Positions 1-11,720 are shown, numbered from the stretch's first letter. The stretch is 64,000 bases of DNA from Populus alba (GCF_005239225.2 NC_133297.1:17658147-17722146); one strand, 5' to 3'. Notes: generated by a model not told the origin, from the letters alone. A program made the numbers and translations.

Positions 1-363
1 AGAGAAAAAAAAATAAAGGCTCATTGGCGATAAACTAGACCCCACACACCAACACGCGTTACACCACTAGGAAAAGAACATATTAGCTCTTTCAATGACA
101 TGGTGAAAGGGCATTTTTTAATGCCGAGAGACGCTGCACACGTCGCCTAAAGGGCGCACGCTCTTCCTACACACAATAGAGTGCGCCGCACGCTTCCCAA
201 CCTTTTTTATTATTATTTTAATATTTATTCAAATACCAAATTCTTTCTAAGTTGATATGATAATAACAAAAAAAATCATTACTCGAAGACAAAAAAAAAC
301 CCATAACATTAGTTTAAAATTTGTTGCTTATAAGAGTATTTTGGTCATTTCACTATATATATA

Positions 364-404
<41 letters not shown>

Positions 405-757
405 GTCAAATATCAAATTTCTCCTTAGCTGAATTGATAATAATAAAAAAAAATCATTGTAAAAATATAAAATTGCCCATTGACGTTAATTTTAAAATAT
501 TTTGCTTCTAGTGATATTTTGGTCGTTTTACAATGCCTTTGAAATGAAAAAAAAATTATTTGTTTCCGGTCAATTTAATAATAACTAATGAAACTTGTGA
601 AAAATATCTAAATACTCCTAATAATCAATATTATTTTTTTTAATGGAGAGGCAAAACCATAAAATGTAAAATTATAGTGTTAGTAAATGGTGATTTCACT
701 CAAAAGCTATACTGAAAATTATGTTTCTTAAACTATTTAGCATGTATTATATGGTTT
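1..757. other. AT-rich non-coding stretch with (AT)n microsatellite
   Basis: No coding region is recognised. An (AT)n run lies at about 353-401, and A/T homopolymers are frequent. A small GC-richer patch at about 115-200 is the only compositional break. This may be the 5' flank or terminal part of the Harbinger element that follows, but I could not find a terminal inverted repeat. Confidence 0.5.
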
Positions 758-1372
758 GTGCATTTGATGTTTTATATTTCTTTTATATATGAATCAAATG
801 GTCTAACAAGTTTAGACAAGTTTTACAGAATATTCAGAAATGTTGTGGCGACTTTCCATTATACATGGACTCCATCTTCCAAAACTTTACTTGATGATGA
901 TGTTGTGAATCAAAGCACTCAGGATGTTAATATTAATGTTAATGAAGAAGAAAATCTAGAGGCAGGAAGTGGTGATTCAGAGGAGGATGTTATTCTCAAT
1001 TATACAAATGATGCCTACAATTTAGTTGTTGTAGTTAATATGGGAAATAGTAGTACTATAAATAACAATGGAGAGAGAAAAGCAAGGGAACAATGTGGTG
1101 GGTAAAGTAGAAAGAAAAACAAAATCCTTATAGATTTGGAGCTTAATTGCTTTCATGTTGGGATCAACTACTTGATTGTGTTTCGATCAGGAATGATAAT
1201 ATGGATAAGATAGAGTGTAGCATTAGTGAGGTGATAGTTGAGATCCATTCCATACCCGAAATCACTTTCGATTATGACTTATATTGTTTTATTACTGAGC
1301 ACTTATCTATGAAGAATAAAAGAGATATTTGGGCATTAATTAGAGATATTGATAGGCAGTAGCAATGGCTTT
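758..1372 (+). pseudogene. Harbinger ORF1, Myb/SANT-like DNA-binding partner (broken)
   Basis: In PIF/Harbinger elements ORF1 encodes a Myb/SANT-like (trihelix-like) protein that binds DNA and helps the transposase. Two frames carry the remnant. At 758-1105 there is an acidic, Asn-rich segment (NVNEEENLEAGSGDSEED). At 1147-1362 there is the C-terminal part, LLDCVSIRNDN followed by IPEI and FITEHLSMKNKRDIWAL, which matches the conserved 'IPEV/IPGI ... DLY.F.TE.....KR..' tail of plant Myb_DNA-bind_3-type proteins. The frame breaks at about 1100-1145. The N-terminal Myb helices were not recognised. It lies upstream of the transposase on the same strand, as expected. The family call rests on the C-terminal motif only. 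Confidence 0.55.
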
Positions 1373-3360
1373 AAAAAATATACCAGAGAAGTCAAAAACA
1401 CTAAATCAAAGTTAGTATTACTTTATTGATGCATTTAGTTTTTGTTCTATCATGAACAATTCTGTTGTGGTTAATTTTTCTATTTTATTGTCAATTGCTT
1501 TAACAATTAGATGTTATGGTAGTTTTGTTGTGATGCCAGATGATGTATAGGCTTGGAATAATGGGACAATGAGTCATAAGGCTGATGTATTGAAGCATGA
1601 AGAGTAGTGCTGATTTCAATAAAGAACCACCTTTTTTAATTATGTTTGTGAATTGCTAGTCTAACATGTTTTAAATTTACAGCTATATTGGTAAACTTAT
1701 TGTGTTGTCTGATGTTATGTTGAGGGAGAATTATTATGAATGTTCTTAATTATGTTTGTGGATTGTTAATCTAACACGTTTTAAATATACAACCATATTG
1801 GTAAACTTGTTGTGTTATCTATTATTATGTTGATAGTGAATTATTATGAATGTTCTTATCTTAAGTTTGGCTAATGTTCTTATCCAAGTGCTGGAGAAAG
1901 ATTTCAAATACCAACTAGTTCTATTACTGTAATGTTATTGATAACAATAGCAATATGGATCCAATTATATGTTAAATTCCTATATCAACCTTAAGAAACA
2001 TGAAGAATAAATCACATATCACCAACAAAATTAGAAATTTATGTATGTTTGTGTTGTTCCAAATCATAATATAATAAAAAAAACAGTAAGACACCAAGAG
2101 AAAAAACGGAAAACCAAAATATGAAATTACAAGTAAATTGAATTGATAGTTCTTTTTATAACATTAATAATTAACAGAGTTATGGTTCTCAGCATAACAA
2201 TTTTATATTTTTCATCATGCCTGCCTTTAGACAAAACAATATGATTAATGCTTGACTTTTGTGACATAAGTCATGTGAAATAAAACTATTTCAATAATTT
2301 TTTCTTGACAGTAATTATATATAAGGCTGTAAGTTAAAAATAAATTAGAGTACATATAATTGAAAATCATTTATTTATGATCTCATCAAAACATTAAAAG
2401 AAATTGGTCGTACCAATATGAAATAGAAATAATGACAATGAAGTAGTGGATATAATGTATGAAAAGTTGGCAAAAAATATATACAAGAGAATATATGTAA
2501 AACATATTTGTAATTGGGGTTGACATATAATATGTGTATTTTGTCAATTTATAAAAAAAATTTATAGTACATTGATGCAGACCATATTTTATATGTTATT
2601 TGTGTGGTTATAATAATTTACTAAAACTTGCGAAAGCATTTTTATCATTTTTTTCATCCTACAATACTTGCAGATTCCTATATAACACATGTTGTAACTT
2701 CAATATGAGAAATAACCTTCATGAACGTTTCAATACACTACAATGAAAAAAACTTTCATTCTTAGGAGCTTCTACAAAATAAATTGTAGTTGTAAATTAC
2801 TCTTATGTCCTCCAATTTTATCCATAACTTTCAGTGCAAAACAAAGGCTTATTTGCTTTTAAATTGAATGCCAATGAAGTTCAATAGTCTTTCAATACAA
2901 GCTCAGCCGTACCTTTTATCAATCTTGTATGAATTATATACAATTCTTTACTAGAGTTTGTCCTCAAACTGTTTCTTTTTATGATGGTTTTTTGCATGCA
3001 TGCATTTTAGTGATATGCAACATCAAATGAAGTTTCTAGTTGACCCAAATATTTAAGTCAAAGATAGTTATTGAATTTTTATTTCACATGAAAAACGATG
3101 CATATAATCTAGTGCATATTTTTCTTTGTTATATCTTACTTACCATTTCCAAACCCGTAAAAAAACATGAAGTTCAATTTTTTTTTCTATATATGTTGTC
3201 AATAAAATTGATGTTATTAATCTATAACATGATTTTTTTTCATATCTTTCAAATTGATAAATAGTGAAGTCAATTAATATATAAAAAGTGATGGATTTTT
3301 TTTATATTACATGAATTGTAATGAACACAAATGTTTGTAATTTAATTTTTGTAGGTAGAT
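1373..3360. other. Non-coding interval between the two Harbinger ORFs
   Basis: AT-rich sequence of about 2 kb with no recognisable coding domain. It holds one 110-bp tandem duplication, listed separately. The rest is probably internal non-coding transposon sequence. Confidence 0.5.
1638..1857. repeat. Two-copy tandem repeat, about 110 bp period
   Basis: The block beginning AATTATGTTTGTG at 1638 recurs at 1748 and runs through matching text (TCTAACA.GTTTTAAAT, CATATTGGTAAACTT.TTGTGTT, GAATTATTATGAATGTTCTTA) to about 1857. The two units differ by scattered substitutions, so the duplication is not recent. Confidence 0.8.
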
Positions 3361-3635
3361 ATGGCAGATGAATGGGTTCATGCTATATTTGGTGTTAACT
3401 ATGACAACAATTATGATAACATGATGAATCGTGTAATTGATTATATTAATTATAATGGTACTAATGGTAGTGGTGGAGCTGCTAGTGATGGTAATGGAGG
3501 TGTTAATGTTGGTGGCAACAATGAGGATGATTCCAGCGAAACTAGTGATGATGATGACAATGTTGATGATAGTGATGAAAACGAAGATGAAAATTGTATT
3601 GATGATGATGATGAATCATTTTGGCAGTGAGAGTT
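3361..3635 (+). pseudogene. Harbinger transposase, 5' part (split gene)
   Basis: The ORF starts at ATG 3361 with MADEWVHAIFGVNYDNNYDN, then a Gly/Asn-rich and a strongly acidic linker (runs of Asp) ending DDDDESFWQ before a TGA. Many plant Harbinger transposases open with a short acidic N-terminal region of this kind. The reading continues in phase after the retrotransposon: the GAGTT target (3631-3635) encodes the Glu of the EFDRKK segment that resumes at 10421. The in-frame TGA at 3628-3630 precedes the insertion and is a separate lesion. Shorter overlapping frames here are low-complexity shadows. Confidence 0.65.
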
Positions 3636-4006
3636 TGGTGGGGACACCAGACCCATACCACAAACTACACGAGTATATGGACAGAGACAACGTAGGATGG
3701 CCTAACCTGTCACGCTTTGGTTGGGAGACTAAGCCCATTTGGGCCTATCTCATTGTTATTTTATTTATTTGAAATTATTTATGTTAAACAGTTTGATTTG
3801 ATGGGCCGGGCTCAACAGCGAGATGTTTGCGGGTTTACTATTTATATGTTCCTCTGTTATTTTGTGAGACAGTTTTTGATGATTAATGAAAATATTGCAA
3901 AGTTTGCATATCTCCAATCCCCTTTCTTCTTTTCTTTAGATTTTTTCTTTCTCTAAAGTTTCTTTCTTTTCTTGCTTTAATTCTTATTATTTATTGTCCC
4001 ACATCA
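3636..4006 (+). repeat. 5' LTR of Reina-like element
   Basis: Starts TGGTGGGGACACCAG and ends CCCACATCA. It pairs with 10034-10420 at high but imperfect identity. It is 371 bp long; the 3' LTR is 16 bp longer, mainly because of a short internal duplication offset by small indels. Confidence 0.88.
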
Positions 4007-4010
4007 AATT

Positions 4011-4022
4011 TGGTATCAGAGC
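4011..4022 (+). other. Primer-binding site, initiator tRNA-Met type
   Basis: TGGTATCAGAGC lies 4 bp after the 5' LTR end. This is the common plant LTR-retrotransposon primer site, complementary to the 3' end of initiator tRNA-Met. Confidence 0.9.
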
Positions 4023-5268
4023 ATGGCTTTTAATTGTTCTTAGAATTAAACGATCCATATGTTTATGTTTAACCCTAGATTGATCTAAAAAAAACGCATT
4101 GTTCTGATTACAAAAAAAAAAAACATTGTTCATCGGCACTATTCATCATGGATCCTCAGCAGCGGTGCCTCAAGCAATCACAGCGACAGACCCACCACCA
4201 AGAAGACCTGCACATCAGTCCCACAGAGCGATCGGCCATTCTACATCAATGCCAATAACAGCCAATGATCACAAGTCCACACCGATTTACTGCCTTTAAC
4301 AACCCGCAACGTCGCAGCCACAATAACACTTTGTCTTCTGTTCCAAATTAGTGTTACAAACCATCAGCGCCATTAGCTGCACCCCCAACAGTAGCACCAG
4401 TCGCAACACCACCATCCACAGTGCCCTTACCTTTAGTAGCGACAACGGATCAACAGGCCCCCGTCTAACAGCGACACCATAGACACCACCGCCTCTTCCC
4501 TCGCATCGCTGAGCCCAAGCAGAATTATGAAACCCTACTTGGTGCACCATCACCGACAGTAGCGACAACAATTCACAGAAGCTAGGGAAGCAAGAAAACA
4601 AAATTTGGTAAAATAATTAACCTAGCCACATTAACACCATATCAGAGCATCCGTGTCATCAGCCACGACATCATTTCTTGCCATGTTATCTGCCACATCA
4701 TCAGATTTGCCATGTTAGCGTGCCCCGCCACATCATCTATCTTGCCAGTATATCCTGCCATGTAATCCTTCACTGCCACATCATACGTTCAGAATTTTTA
4801 CCCATTGAAAATCATCATTCCTGGTATGTTTTTACACTTGTTAACCAATATTTAACATTAATATTATTCTTTGTGCTTGCCCATAACTAAATTACATAGC
4901 CCACTTTTAAATTGAATTACCTTAATTTTGAGTCACTGAAGATCTGATCCTCTTAATTAATTGTGGAGCTTGGTTAAATTAGTGGGAAAACTGAAACATT
5001 GTGTTTGGATTGTTGTGTGCATTTAGAGGACTTACATTGCTTGCTTGCGCATTTTCCTGGTTTAATCTGTCATTACTTAGTTTCTAAGATAATAATAAAA
5101 AAATATTAAAAAAAATTAATTTATTAATTTATTTTTTATTTTTATTAGCTATAATTTTATTTTGAATTTTTTCTTACAAGTGTTATTTGTGATTTCAATC
5201 TCAAGATTAGTTTTTGCATGCATTTATGTAGTGGTCGTTTAGTACACAATCTGGAAGTCATAGCTACT
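4023..5268 (+). other. Leader of the Reina-like element, non-coding
   Basis: About 1.25 kb between primer site and gag. It has a compositionally distinct CA-rich portion (about 4140-4760) with repeated 'GCCACATCATC'-like words. No conserved domain is seen, and the ORFs here look like chance frames. Confidence 0.55.
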
Positions 5269-6390
5269 ATGGATTCGAACTCTAGTAATGTTTTTAGAGA
5301 TATTCAAGAACAATTACAGCTTATGTGAACGGAAATGAGCAATATGTCCAATCAAATGAACAACCTTTCTAGGAGGATGAAGTCCATAGAAACTTTGCAA
5401 GTAAGACAATCTAGTGAGAGCGAGCATTCTAATGACAACCATAGGAATCCTCAAAGACCAGTTCCTCATAGGAACCGCCACCATAACCAACACCAGGGTC
5501 ACAATGACCTTTTTTGACCCTAATGATAGTGAGCTTTCCAATGATTACCATTAAAGACCAGCTCATCCCAAGAACCGTCAATACAATCGCAATCAAGGTC
5601 ATCACGATTACGATGACCTTGATGAGCGAGTCATGAGGCATATCAAGGTAGAAGCCCCAACTTTTAAGGGTCAACTTGACCCGTAGATCTTTAATAGATG
5701 GATTCATGACATGGATCAATTCTTTGACTGGTATAATTTATCTAAGAATAGGAGGGTAATATTTGCAAAGATAAAATTTAGTGGGACCGCTCAACTCTAT
5801 TGGAAAAGTGTGGAAGAGTCTTTGGATAGGGGATGTCGACCTCTTATCACTAATTGGTTTGACATGAAGACTAAGTTAGAAGTATTTACCTCGTTCTTAT
5901 AGAGAAAATCTTTTGGGCCAGTGGAATAACTTGAGGTAAGGAGGCAAGTCTGCCAATGAATATATGGCATAATTTGATGAGTATAGGATGAGGTGTTCAA
6001 TTAGGGAGGATGAAGTGATGACCTTAAGTAGATTTCAAAAAGGCTTAAATGATGACCTTAGAAGAGAGGTTGTGCTTAGAGGTATGTCCACCCTTGATAA
6101 TGCTTATACCCTAGTACAAAATTATGACTTGGTCATAAAAAGCCAATGGACGAGATGTCAGGGCATTCGTAGTACCCCTTCTAGATCCCAACCTGGTAGT
6201 AATAACTCCATATTGGGTGCCTCACCTCGTAAACCCAATCCTTTAATTTCCTAGATACCTAGAGAAGACAAAGGTAAGGGTATTTTTCATGAAGCACCTA
6301 AAACTTCAAGAATTCAGTGTTTTAAGTGTCAGGGTTTTGGTCATATTTCTTCTAACTTCCCTAATAAGACTTTGTTCATCAAGGGGTAAG
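5269..6390 (+). pseudogene. gag: gag of Reina-like element (broken)
   Basis: Gag forms the nucleocapsid particle that packages element RNA. A plausible start is ATG 5269 (MDSNSSNVFRDIQEQLQLM, then a TGA). The conserved capsid-like segment around 5640-6120 reads APTFKGQLDP, FFDWYNLS..RRVIFAKIKFSGTAQLYW and LSRFQKGLNDDLRREVVLRG, typical of chromovirus gag. A zinc knuckle follows at 6318-6359 (CFKCQGFGHISSNF): the final Cys of CX2CX4HX4C is replaced by Phe. There are several in-frame stops (for example within LM*TEMS and in FTSFL*) and a frameshift near 5510. Confidence 0.75.
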
Positions 6391-6395
6391 AGGAT

Positions 6396-7331
6396 ATGGG
6401 TGAAGAAGATAATTGTGATGATAAGGTATATGAACCCAATCCCGATTATTTTCAAGATCTAAATGATGAGGATGATGAGTCTAACTTGCTAGGATGTGTT
6501 AGGTCTACATCTACTCAAATCAAGACAATCAGGTTAGGTATGGTTAGATGTGTTTTAACACAACCTAAAGGAACAGAGGATTGGAGAAGGACTGCTATTT
6601 TTTACACATACATAAAATGTGGAGATAAAGGGTGTAAGATCATCATAAACAGTGGTAATTGTATCAATGCAGTTTCCTCAGGTAGTGTATCCCGCTTAGG
6701 CTTAAAGTCTGTTCGACACCCTAAACTCTATAGTGTATATTGGGTTAATGATACATTTATAACATTCAAAGAGAGATGTCTTTTTCCCATTAAGATTTTT
6801 AACTATCATGATGAAATTTGGTGTGATGGCATTCCCATAGATGTAGGGCACGTCATTTTGGGTAGGCCTTGGTTATATGATTTGGATGTTACAATCTTTG
6901 GACGATCAAATTCTTGTTCATTCACTTTTCAAGGTAAAAAAATCCAACTTATTGGATCACCTCCAAGGTCTAATGATAATAGTCAGAAGAAGAATAAAGT
7001 GAAAGAAGGAGGGCTTAACATAATAAGTCCTTGTGAGTTTGATAATGAGATTTGTGAGGAGTTTGTTGTGTTTGCTGTAGTGGCTAAAGAGATTGTAGAA
7101 GACTTTTTAGAGGAGCTACCTGAAGAGGTAAGAGAAGTGCTGAAAGAATTTCTAAATGTTTTCCCTTTTGAACTACATGATTCTTTACCCCCTATACGTG
7201 ATGTTCAACACACTATAGATTTTATCCCTAGGGCCACATTACCAAACTTGCCTCACTATAGGATAAACTCGAGTGAACATGCTGAATTGCAAAGGCAAGT
7301 ATGTGAGTTGTTACAAAAGGGATTTATATGA
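6396..7331 (+). pseudogene. pol: Protease plus start of RT, Reina-like element
   Basis: This is the longest open stretch of the element (311 codons). It holds an aspartic-protease domain with the active-site triad altered from DSG to NSG (IIINSGNCINAVSS), then the C-terminal protease signature VGHVILGRPWLYDLD, which is normal for the family. It continues into the connector that precedes RT (LPEEVREVL..F..VFP, LPPIRDVQHTIDFIPRATLPNLPHYR). It ends at a TGA at 7329, where the ancestral frame would run on into RT. The Asp-to-Asn change alone should abolish protease activity. Confidence 0.8.
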
Positions 7332-7337
7332 GAGAGT

Positions 7338-8520
7338 TTGAGCCCTTATCCAGCACTTGCACTGTTAACACCTAAGAAAGATGGATCATGGAGAATGTGT
7401 GTAGACAGTAGAGCCATCAATAGGATTACAATCAAGTATCATTTTCCAATTCCTCGATTGGATGACATGCTAGATATAATGACAGGAGCCCATATCTTCT
7501 CTAAGATTGACTTGAAGAGTGGGTATCACCATATTAGGATCCGTTTGGGAGATGAGTTAAAAACAACATTTAAGACTAAGGATGGTTTATATGAATGGCT
7601 AGTCATGCCTTTTGGCCTTTCCAATGCACCAAGCACTTTTATAAGATAATGACACAAGTGCTTCGGCCATTTATAGGAAAGTTCTTAGTGGTATACTTTG
7701 ATGATATTCTTATTTATAGCAAAACCAAGGAAGATCATTTTGATCATCTTATTCAAGTTTGTACCACTCTATGAAAGGCAAGTTTGTTTGCAAATGTCAA
7801 AAAGTATTCCTTCTTTACAGATCAAGTGGTCTTTTTAGGGTTTATAGTGTCATGGAAAGGAGTCTCTGCTGACCCCCAGAAAGTCTAAGCAATAGTAGAT
7901 TGGCCGGAACCTAAGACTATTCATGAGGTTCATAGTTTTCATGGGCTTGCGACTTTCTATCATCGTTTCATTAAGGGATTTAGCATCATCATGTTGCCTA
8001 TTACAGATTGTTTGAAACAAGGTGAGTTTAAGTGGAGTAAAGGAGCTAATAAAGCATTTGAGGAGGTTAAGAAAAAGATGATGAAGGCCCTAGTAATATG
8101 AGTGCCTGATTTTACTAAAGTGTTTGAAGTAGAATGTGATGCTTCGGGAGTCGGTATAGGTGGAGTACTTAGTTAGGAATGTCACCATGTAGCCTACTTT
8201 AGTGAGAAACTTAACGAGGCAAAACAAAAGTACTCAACTTATGATAAGGAGTTTTATGTGGTGGTTCAAGCCTTGCGTTATTAGAGCCATTACTTGTTAC
8301 CATATGAGTTTGTTCTTTACTCTGACCATGAGGCCCTCTGCTATCTTAAATCCCAAAAAAAGCTCAATCACAGGCATGGTCATTAGGTTGAATATTTGCA
8401 AGCATATTCATTTGTTTTGAAACATAAATCTAGAATAGAGAATAAAGTTGCAGATGCTTTGAGTCGTCGAGTAAGGCTGTTATCTGTAATGAGTGTTAAA
8501 GTCACAGGATTTGAGAGACT
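7338..8520 (+). pseudogene. pol: Reverse transcriptase and RNase H, Reina-like element (broken)
   Basis: RT copies the element RNA to DNA, and RNase H removes the RNA strand. RT motifs are [43 protein letters not shown] (stop just after, about 7648) and the catalytic box YFDDILIYS at about 7694-7720. RNase H is visible from about 8100: VEVECDASG-like text, YFSEKLNEAKQKYSTYDKE and [10 protein letters not shown]. Stops interrupt it repeatedly (for example 8169-8180, 8280). The catalytic YxDD and the first RNase H Asp are still readable, but the frame is not. Confidence 0.8.
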
Positions 8521-8539
8521 CAAATAGGGGTATGAATCT

Positions 8540-9770
8540 TGCTTAGAATTTGAAGAAATATACTTGACATTGAAGGATGAGAATCACCATGTTATAAATG
8601 GTTATCACCTCCAAGATGGATACTTATTTCAGGATAATAAGCTTTGTATCTTGAAAACATTCGTGCATGAATTTTTAATATGGGAGATTCATGTTGGAGG
8701 TCTCTCAGGACATTTTGGAAGGATTAAAACCATCAAAGAGGTGGAACGTCAGTTTTTCTAGTCTAGTTTGAAAAGAGATGTAGCTAAATTGGTAGGTCAT
8801 TGTCGAACTTGCCAACTAGCTAAGCATAGAAAACAAAATACTAATCTTTACACCCCATTGCCCGTTCCCACTTACCCTTGGCAAGATGTAAGCATGGATT
8901 TTGTGCTTAGGCTTCCACGTACTGCAAAGGAACATGATTCTATTTTTGTGGTTGTCGACCGCTTTTCTAAGATGGCCCATTTTATTCCTTGTACTAAGAC
9001 TACAAATGCTTCCTACGTTGCAAAACTCTATTTTAACGAGATTGTCAAGTTGTACGGTCTTCCCCAAACTATAGTTTCAAATAGGGATGTTAGATTTACA
9101 AGTTATTTCTGGAAAACCCTTTGGCATATGGTGGAAACCAAATTGAAGTTTTCTACTGCTTACCACCCCCAAACTGATGGTCAAACTTAGGTGGTTAAAA
9201 GGAGTTTGGGAAACCTTTTAAGGTGTTTAGTGAGTGATCATAATAGGAATTGGGATCTGATTCTTCCTATGGCCTAGTTTGCCTATAATAGCTTTATCAA
9301 TAGGTTAATAGGTATGAGTCCCTTTGAAGTTGTACATGGTTACAAGCCTAGGAAACCTTTAGACCTTCTGACCATGTCCCTTTATGCTAGTATGTCCAAG
9401 TCAGCCTAGTCTTTTGCATGTAGAATTTAGGATTTACATATTGAGATCACTAAACAAATTCAAGCAAGTAATGCGCAATATCAACTTCAAGCTGATTTAC
9501 ATAGACGACATAATGAATTTAATGTGGGAGACTATGTTATGGTACGGATTAGACCCAAACGGTTTCCTTCAGGAACTAATTGAAAATTGCATGCACATAG
9601 TGCTAGGCCTTTCAAAGTGCTACAACGAGTTGGTCCAAATGCTTGTGTTCTTGATTTACCATATAATTTTGGCATTAGCACTACATTTAATATTAAGGAT
9701 CTAGTTGTATACCATAAGCCACTTCCTATTCCAACTGATCCATTTGAGATACCACTTAACTCCCCCTGAT
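8540..9770 (+). pseudogene. pol: Integrase, Reina-like element (catalytically dead)
   Basis: Integrase inserts the cDNA into the host chromosome. The zinc-binding HHCC region reads HVGGLSGHFGRIKT ... CRTCQLAKH. The core follows ([41 protein letters not shown]). In the DDE triad the first Asp (MDF) is present. The second is altered, with SNRD where the family has SDRD. The Glu after DGQT is a TAG stop at 9188-9190. A GPY/F-like C-terminal part follows in broken frames to about 9770 (VLQRVGPNACVLDLP). Confidence 0.82.
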
Positions 9771-9809
9771 GATCCTATTGAAACCTTTATCCCTTTCACC
9801 TTGACATTA

Positions 9810-9990
9810 GCATAAAATGATAATATTGATGATATTTTGGATGAACAAGTTGTTTTTAACAGGAATGGTAAGGTTCAATGGTTTCTAGTTCATTGGGTGG
9901 GTCGACTTGACTCGGATTGCACTTGGATTACTAGAGATACTTTGCAGTAGCTTGATCCAAATCTTTGGGAGTACTATCAGAGTTGGGCAG
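9810..9990 (+). pseudogene. Chromodomain-like integrase tail
   Basis: After the integrase core the translated text reads ILDEQVVFNRNGKVQWFLVHWVGR..SDCTWITRDTL, then a stop, then LDPNLWEYYQSW. The QxFLVxWxGxxxxxxTW pattern is that of a chromodomain, which chromoviruses use to steer integration to chromatin marks. It is short and interrupted by a stop. Confidence 0.65.
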
Positions 9991-10033
9991 TGATACACTC
10001 AACGAGGTTGAGTTTTTCTAACCCCGGGAGAGT

Positions 10034-10420
10034 TGGTGGGGACACTAGACCCACACCACAAACTACACAAGTATATGGACGAAGACGATGTAAGATGGCC
10101 TAGCCTATCACGCTTTGGTTAAAAGACTAAGCCCATTTGAGCCTATTGCATTGTTATTTTATTTAGCCCATTTGGGCCTATCTCATTGTTATTTTATTTA
10201 TTTGAAATTATTTATGTTAAATAGTTTGATTTGATGGGCTGAGCCTAATAGCAAGATGTTTTAGGCTTTACTATTTATATGTTCTTCTGTCATTTTGTGA
10301 GACAGTTTTTGATGATTAATGAAAATATTACAGACTTTGCATATCTTCAATCCCTTTTCTTCTCTTCTTTAGCTTCTTTCTTTTCTTGCTTTAATTCTTA
10401 TTATTTACTGTCCCGCATCA
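10034..10420 (+). repeat. 3' LTR of Reina-like element
   Basis: Starts TGGTGGGGACACTAG and ends CCCGCATCA, followed by the target duplication GAATT. A purine-rich tract (GGGAGAG, about 10026-10032) lies immediately upstream. A 36-40 bp internal block, 'AGCCCATTTGGGCCTATCTCA'-like (about 10131-10200), is present twice here and once in the 5' LTR. Confidence 0.88.
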
Positions 10421-10425
10421 GAATT

Positions 10426-11720
10426 TGATCGTAAAAAACTATTGTTATGCACCACTAGTGCTTTACATATGTATTATGCTACTTATGTGTATAAGGAACC
10501 TTGTATGATTTCATATAACACAAGGATGAGATGGTTAGATGAAGTCATACAAGGACACTGGAAACAATGTGCTAACATGTTTAGGATGGATGCAACTACA
10601 TTACAAAACCTTTGTTATGACTTGGAAACATAGTATAGGTTGAGACCATCGAAAAGGATGAGTGTTATTGAGATTATGACAATGTTTTTGTACACCATTA
10701 CATTAGGTGCAACAAATAGGCAAGTCCAAGAAAGATTTCAACATTCTGGTGAAACTGTAAGTCGATATTTTAATAAAGTATCGAAGTCAATTTGTTAGCA
10801 TGTAATAGATATAATTAAATTAGAGGACTCTGAATTTTTAAACACTCCATGAGAAATTGCGATGAATCAGAGATTTATGCCTCATTTTAAAGTCAGATAG
10901 ATCATGTTTATAACAATTAATGACACAAAAATTAGTTTCAAACTCTTCTAGTATTATTTATAAAATGTTGGTTGTTGTTTTGTTTTGTTTTGTAGAATTG
11001 CATTGGTGCATAAGACGACACACATGTCCGTGCTTCTATTTCTCAAGAAAATCAAATACCATTTATCAGTAGAAAAAGTGTGATGACACAGAATGTAATG
11101 GTTGTATGTAGTTTTGATAAGCAATTCATGTTTGTTTAGGCAGGATGGGAAGGTAGCGCTCATGATACTCGTATTTTTCTAGAGGCTATTGACAATCCAA
11201 CTATAAAATTTTGAATGTAAATATATGACAATAATTAATTGTTATTTAAATTTAAAATATGTTTATTTTATATTTTTTATTAAATTTGTTATAATTTTCT
11301 TACTTATCATTAGAGGGAAATATTATTTGGTTGATGCTACCCAAATGAGTATGGATATCTTGGTCCATATAAAGGTGAGAGATATCATTTCCAAGATTTT
11401 CAGCGTCGTGGGCAAACAACAAGCTGGGAAGAGGAATTCAATCGTGCACACTCGTCACTTCGCAATGTCATTGAACGTGTATTTGGAGTGTGGAAACAAA
11501 GATGGAGAATTTTGTAGAACATGGTGGCATATCCATACAAATCACAAGTGCAGATTGTAGTGACATCAATGACACTACATAACTATATTAGGAGGAATTC
11601 ATAAGATATTTCATTTATAGAATATGATCGCAATCCTAATTTTATTCCTAATGATTTTTTAGTCAATGTTGTACTTCTCAAAGCCAAGGCAACTAGAGGT
11701 CTTCTCGAATGAATTATAAC
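10426..11720 (+). pseudogene. Harbinger transposase, 3' part with DDE core (broken)
   Basis: This continues the gene split at 3636. The first segment reads EFDRKKLLLCTTSALHMYY ... RMRWLDEVIQGHWKQCANMFRMD..TLQNLCYDLE, then RLRPSKRMSVIEIMTMFLY and NRQVQERFQHSGETVSRYF, the helix-turn-helix-like region of HARBI1-type nucleases. The catalytic region has DDTHVRAS (first Asp; stop just before it), AGWEGSAHDTRIF (second Asp, about 11140-11180) and RNVIERVFGVWKQRW (Glu, about 11460-11500). Typical intron remnants precede NCIGA (acceptor TTTGTAG, about 10995) and GKYYLVDA (acceptor about 11313). Stops and frameshifts are present throughout. Confidence 0.8.

Larger units (their letters stand above)
3636..10420 (+). 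mobile_element. Reina-like chromovirus (Ty3/gypsy), full-length but dead, nested in Harbinger
   Basis: The 6785-bp element has LTRs at 3636-4006 and 10034-10420, an initiator tRNA-Met primer site, gag with a CCHC-like knuckle, protease, RT, RNase H, integrase and a C-terminal chromodomain-like segment. This order and the chromodomain define chromoviruses. The short LTRs (under 400 bp) and the integrase style ([15 protein letters not shown]) point to the Reina clade. Target duplications are GAGTT (3631-3635) and GAATT (10421-10425), differing at one base. Numerous in-frame stops and several catalytic substitutions show it is immobile. Confidence 0.88.
758..11720 (+). mobile_element. PIF/Harbinger DNA transposon, degenerate, split by an LTR retrotransposon
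   Basis: Two plus-strand coding remnants typical of plant PIF/Harbinger elements occur in the usual pairing: a Myb/SANT-like ORF (758-1372) and a DDE transposase (3361-3635 continuing at 10426-11720). The transposase is interrupted by a Reina-like element (3636-10420). The limits given are those of the coding remnants. Terminal inverted repeats and the 3-bp target duplication expected for this superfamily were not found by eye, so the true ends are unknown. Stops and frameshifts make the element non-autonomous. Confidence 0.7.

Noticed and set aside
120..190. Palindromic-looking GTGCGCCGCACGC patch as a transposon terminal repeat
   Set aside because: No matching inverted partner was found near 11700-12100, so I could not support it as the Harbinger end.
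3437..3772. Overlapping ORFs on both strands rich in Met/Val or Ser/Leu
   Set aside because: Alternative frames of the GAT-repeat acidic linker of the Harbinger transposase.
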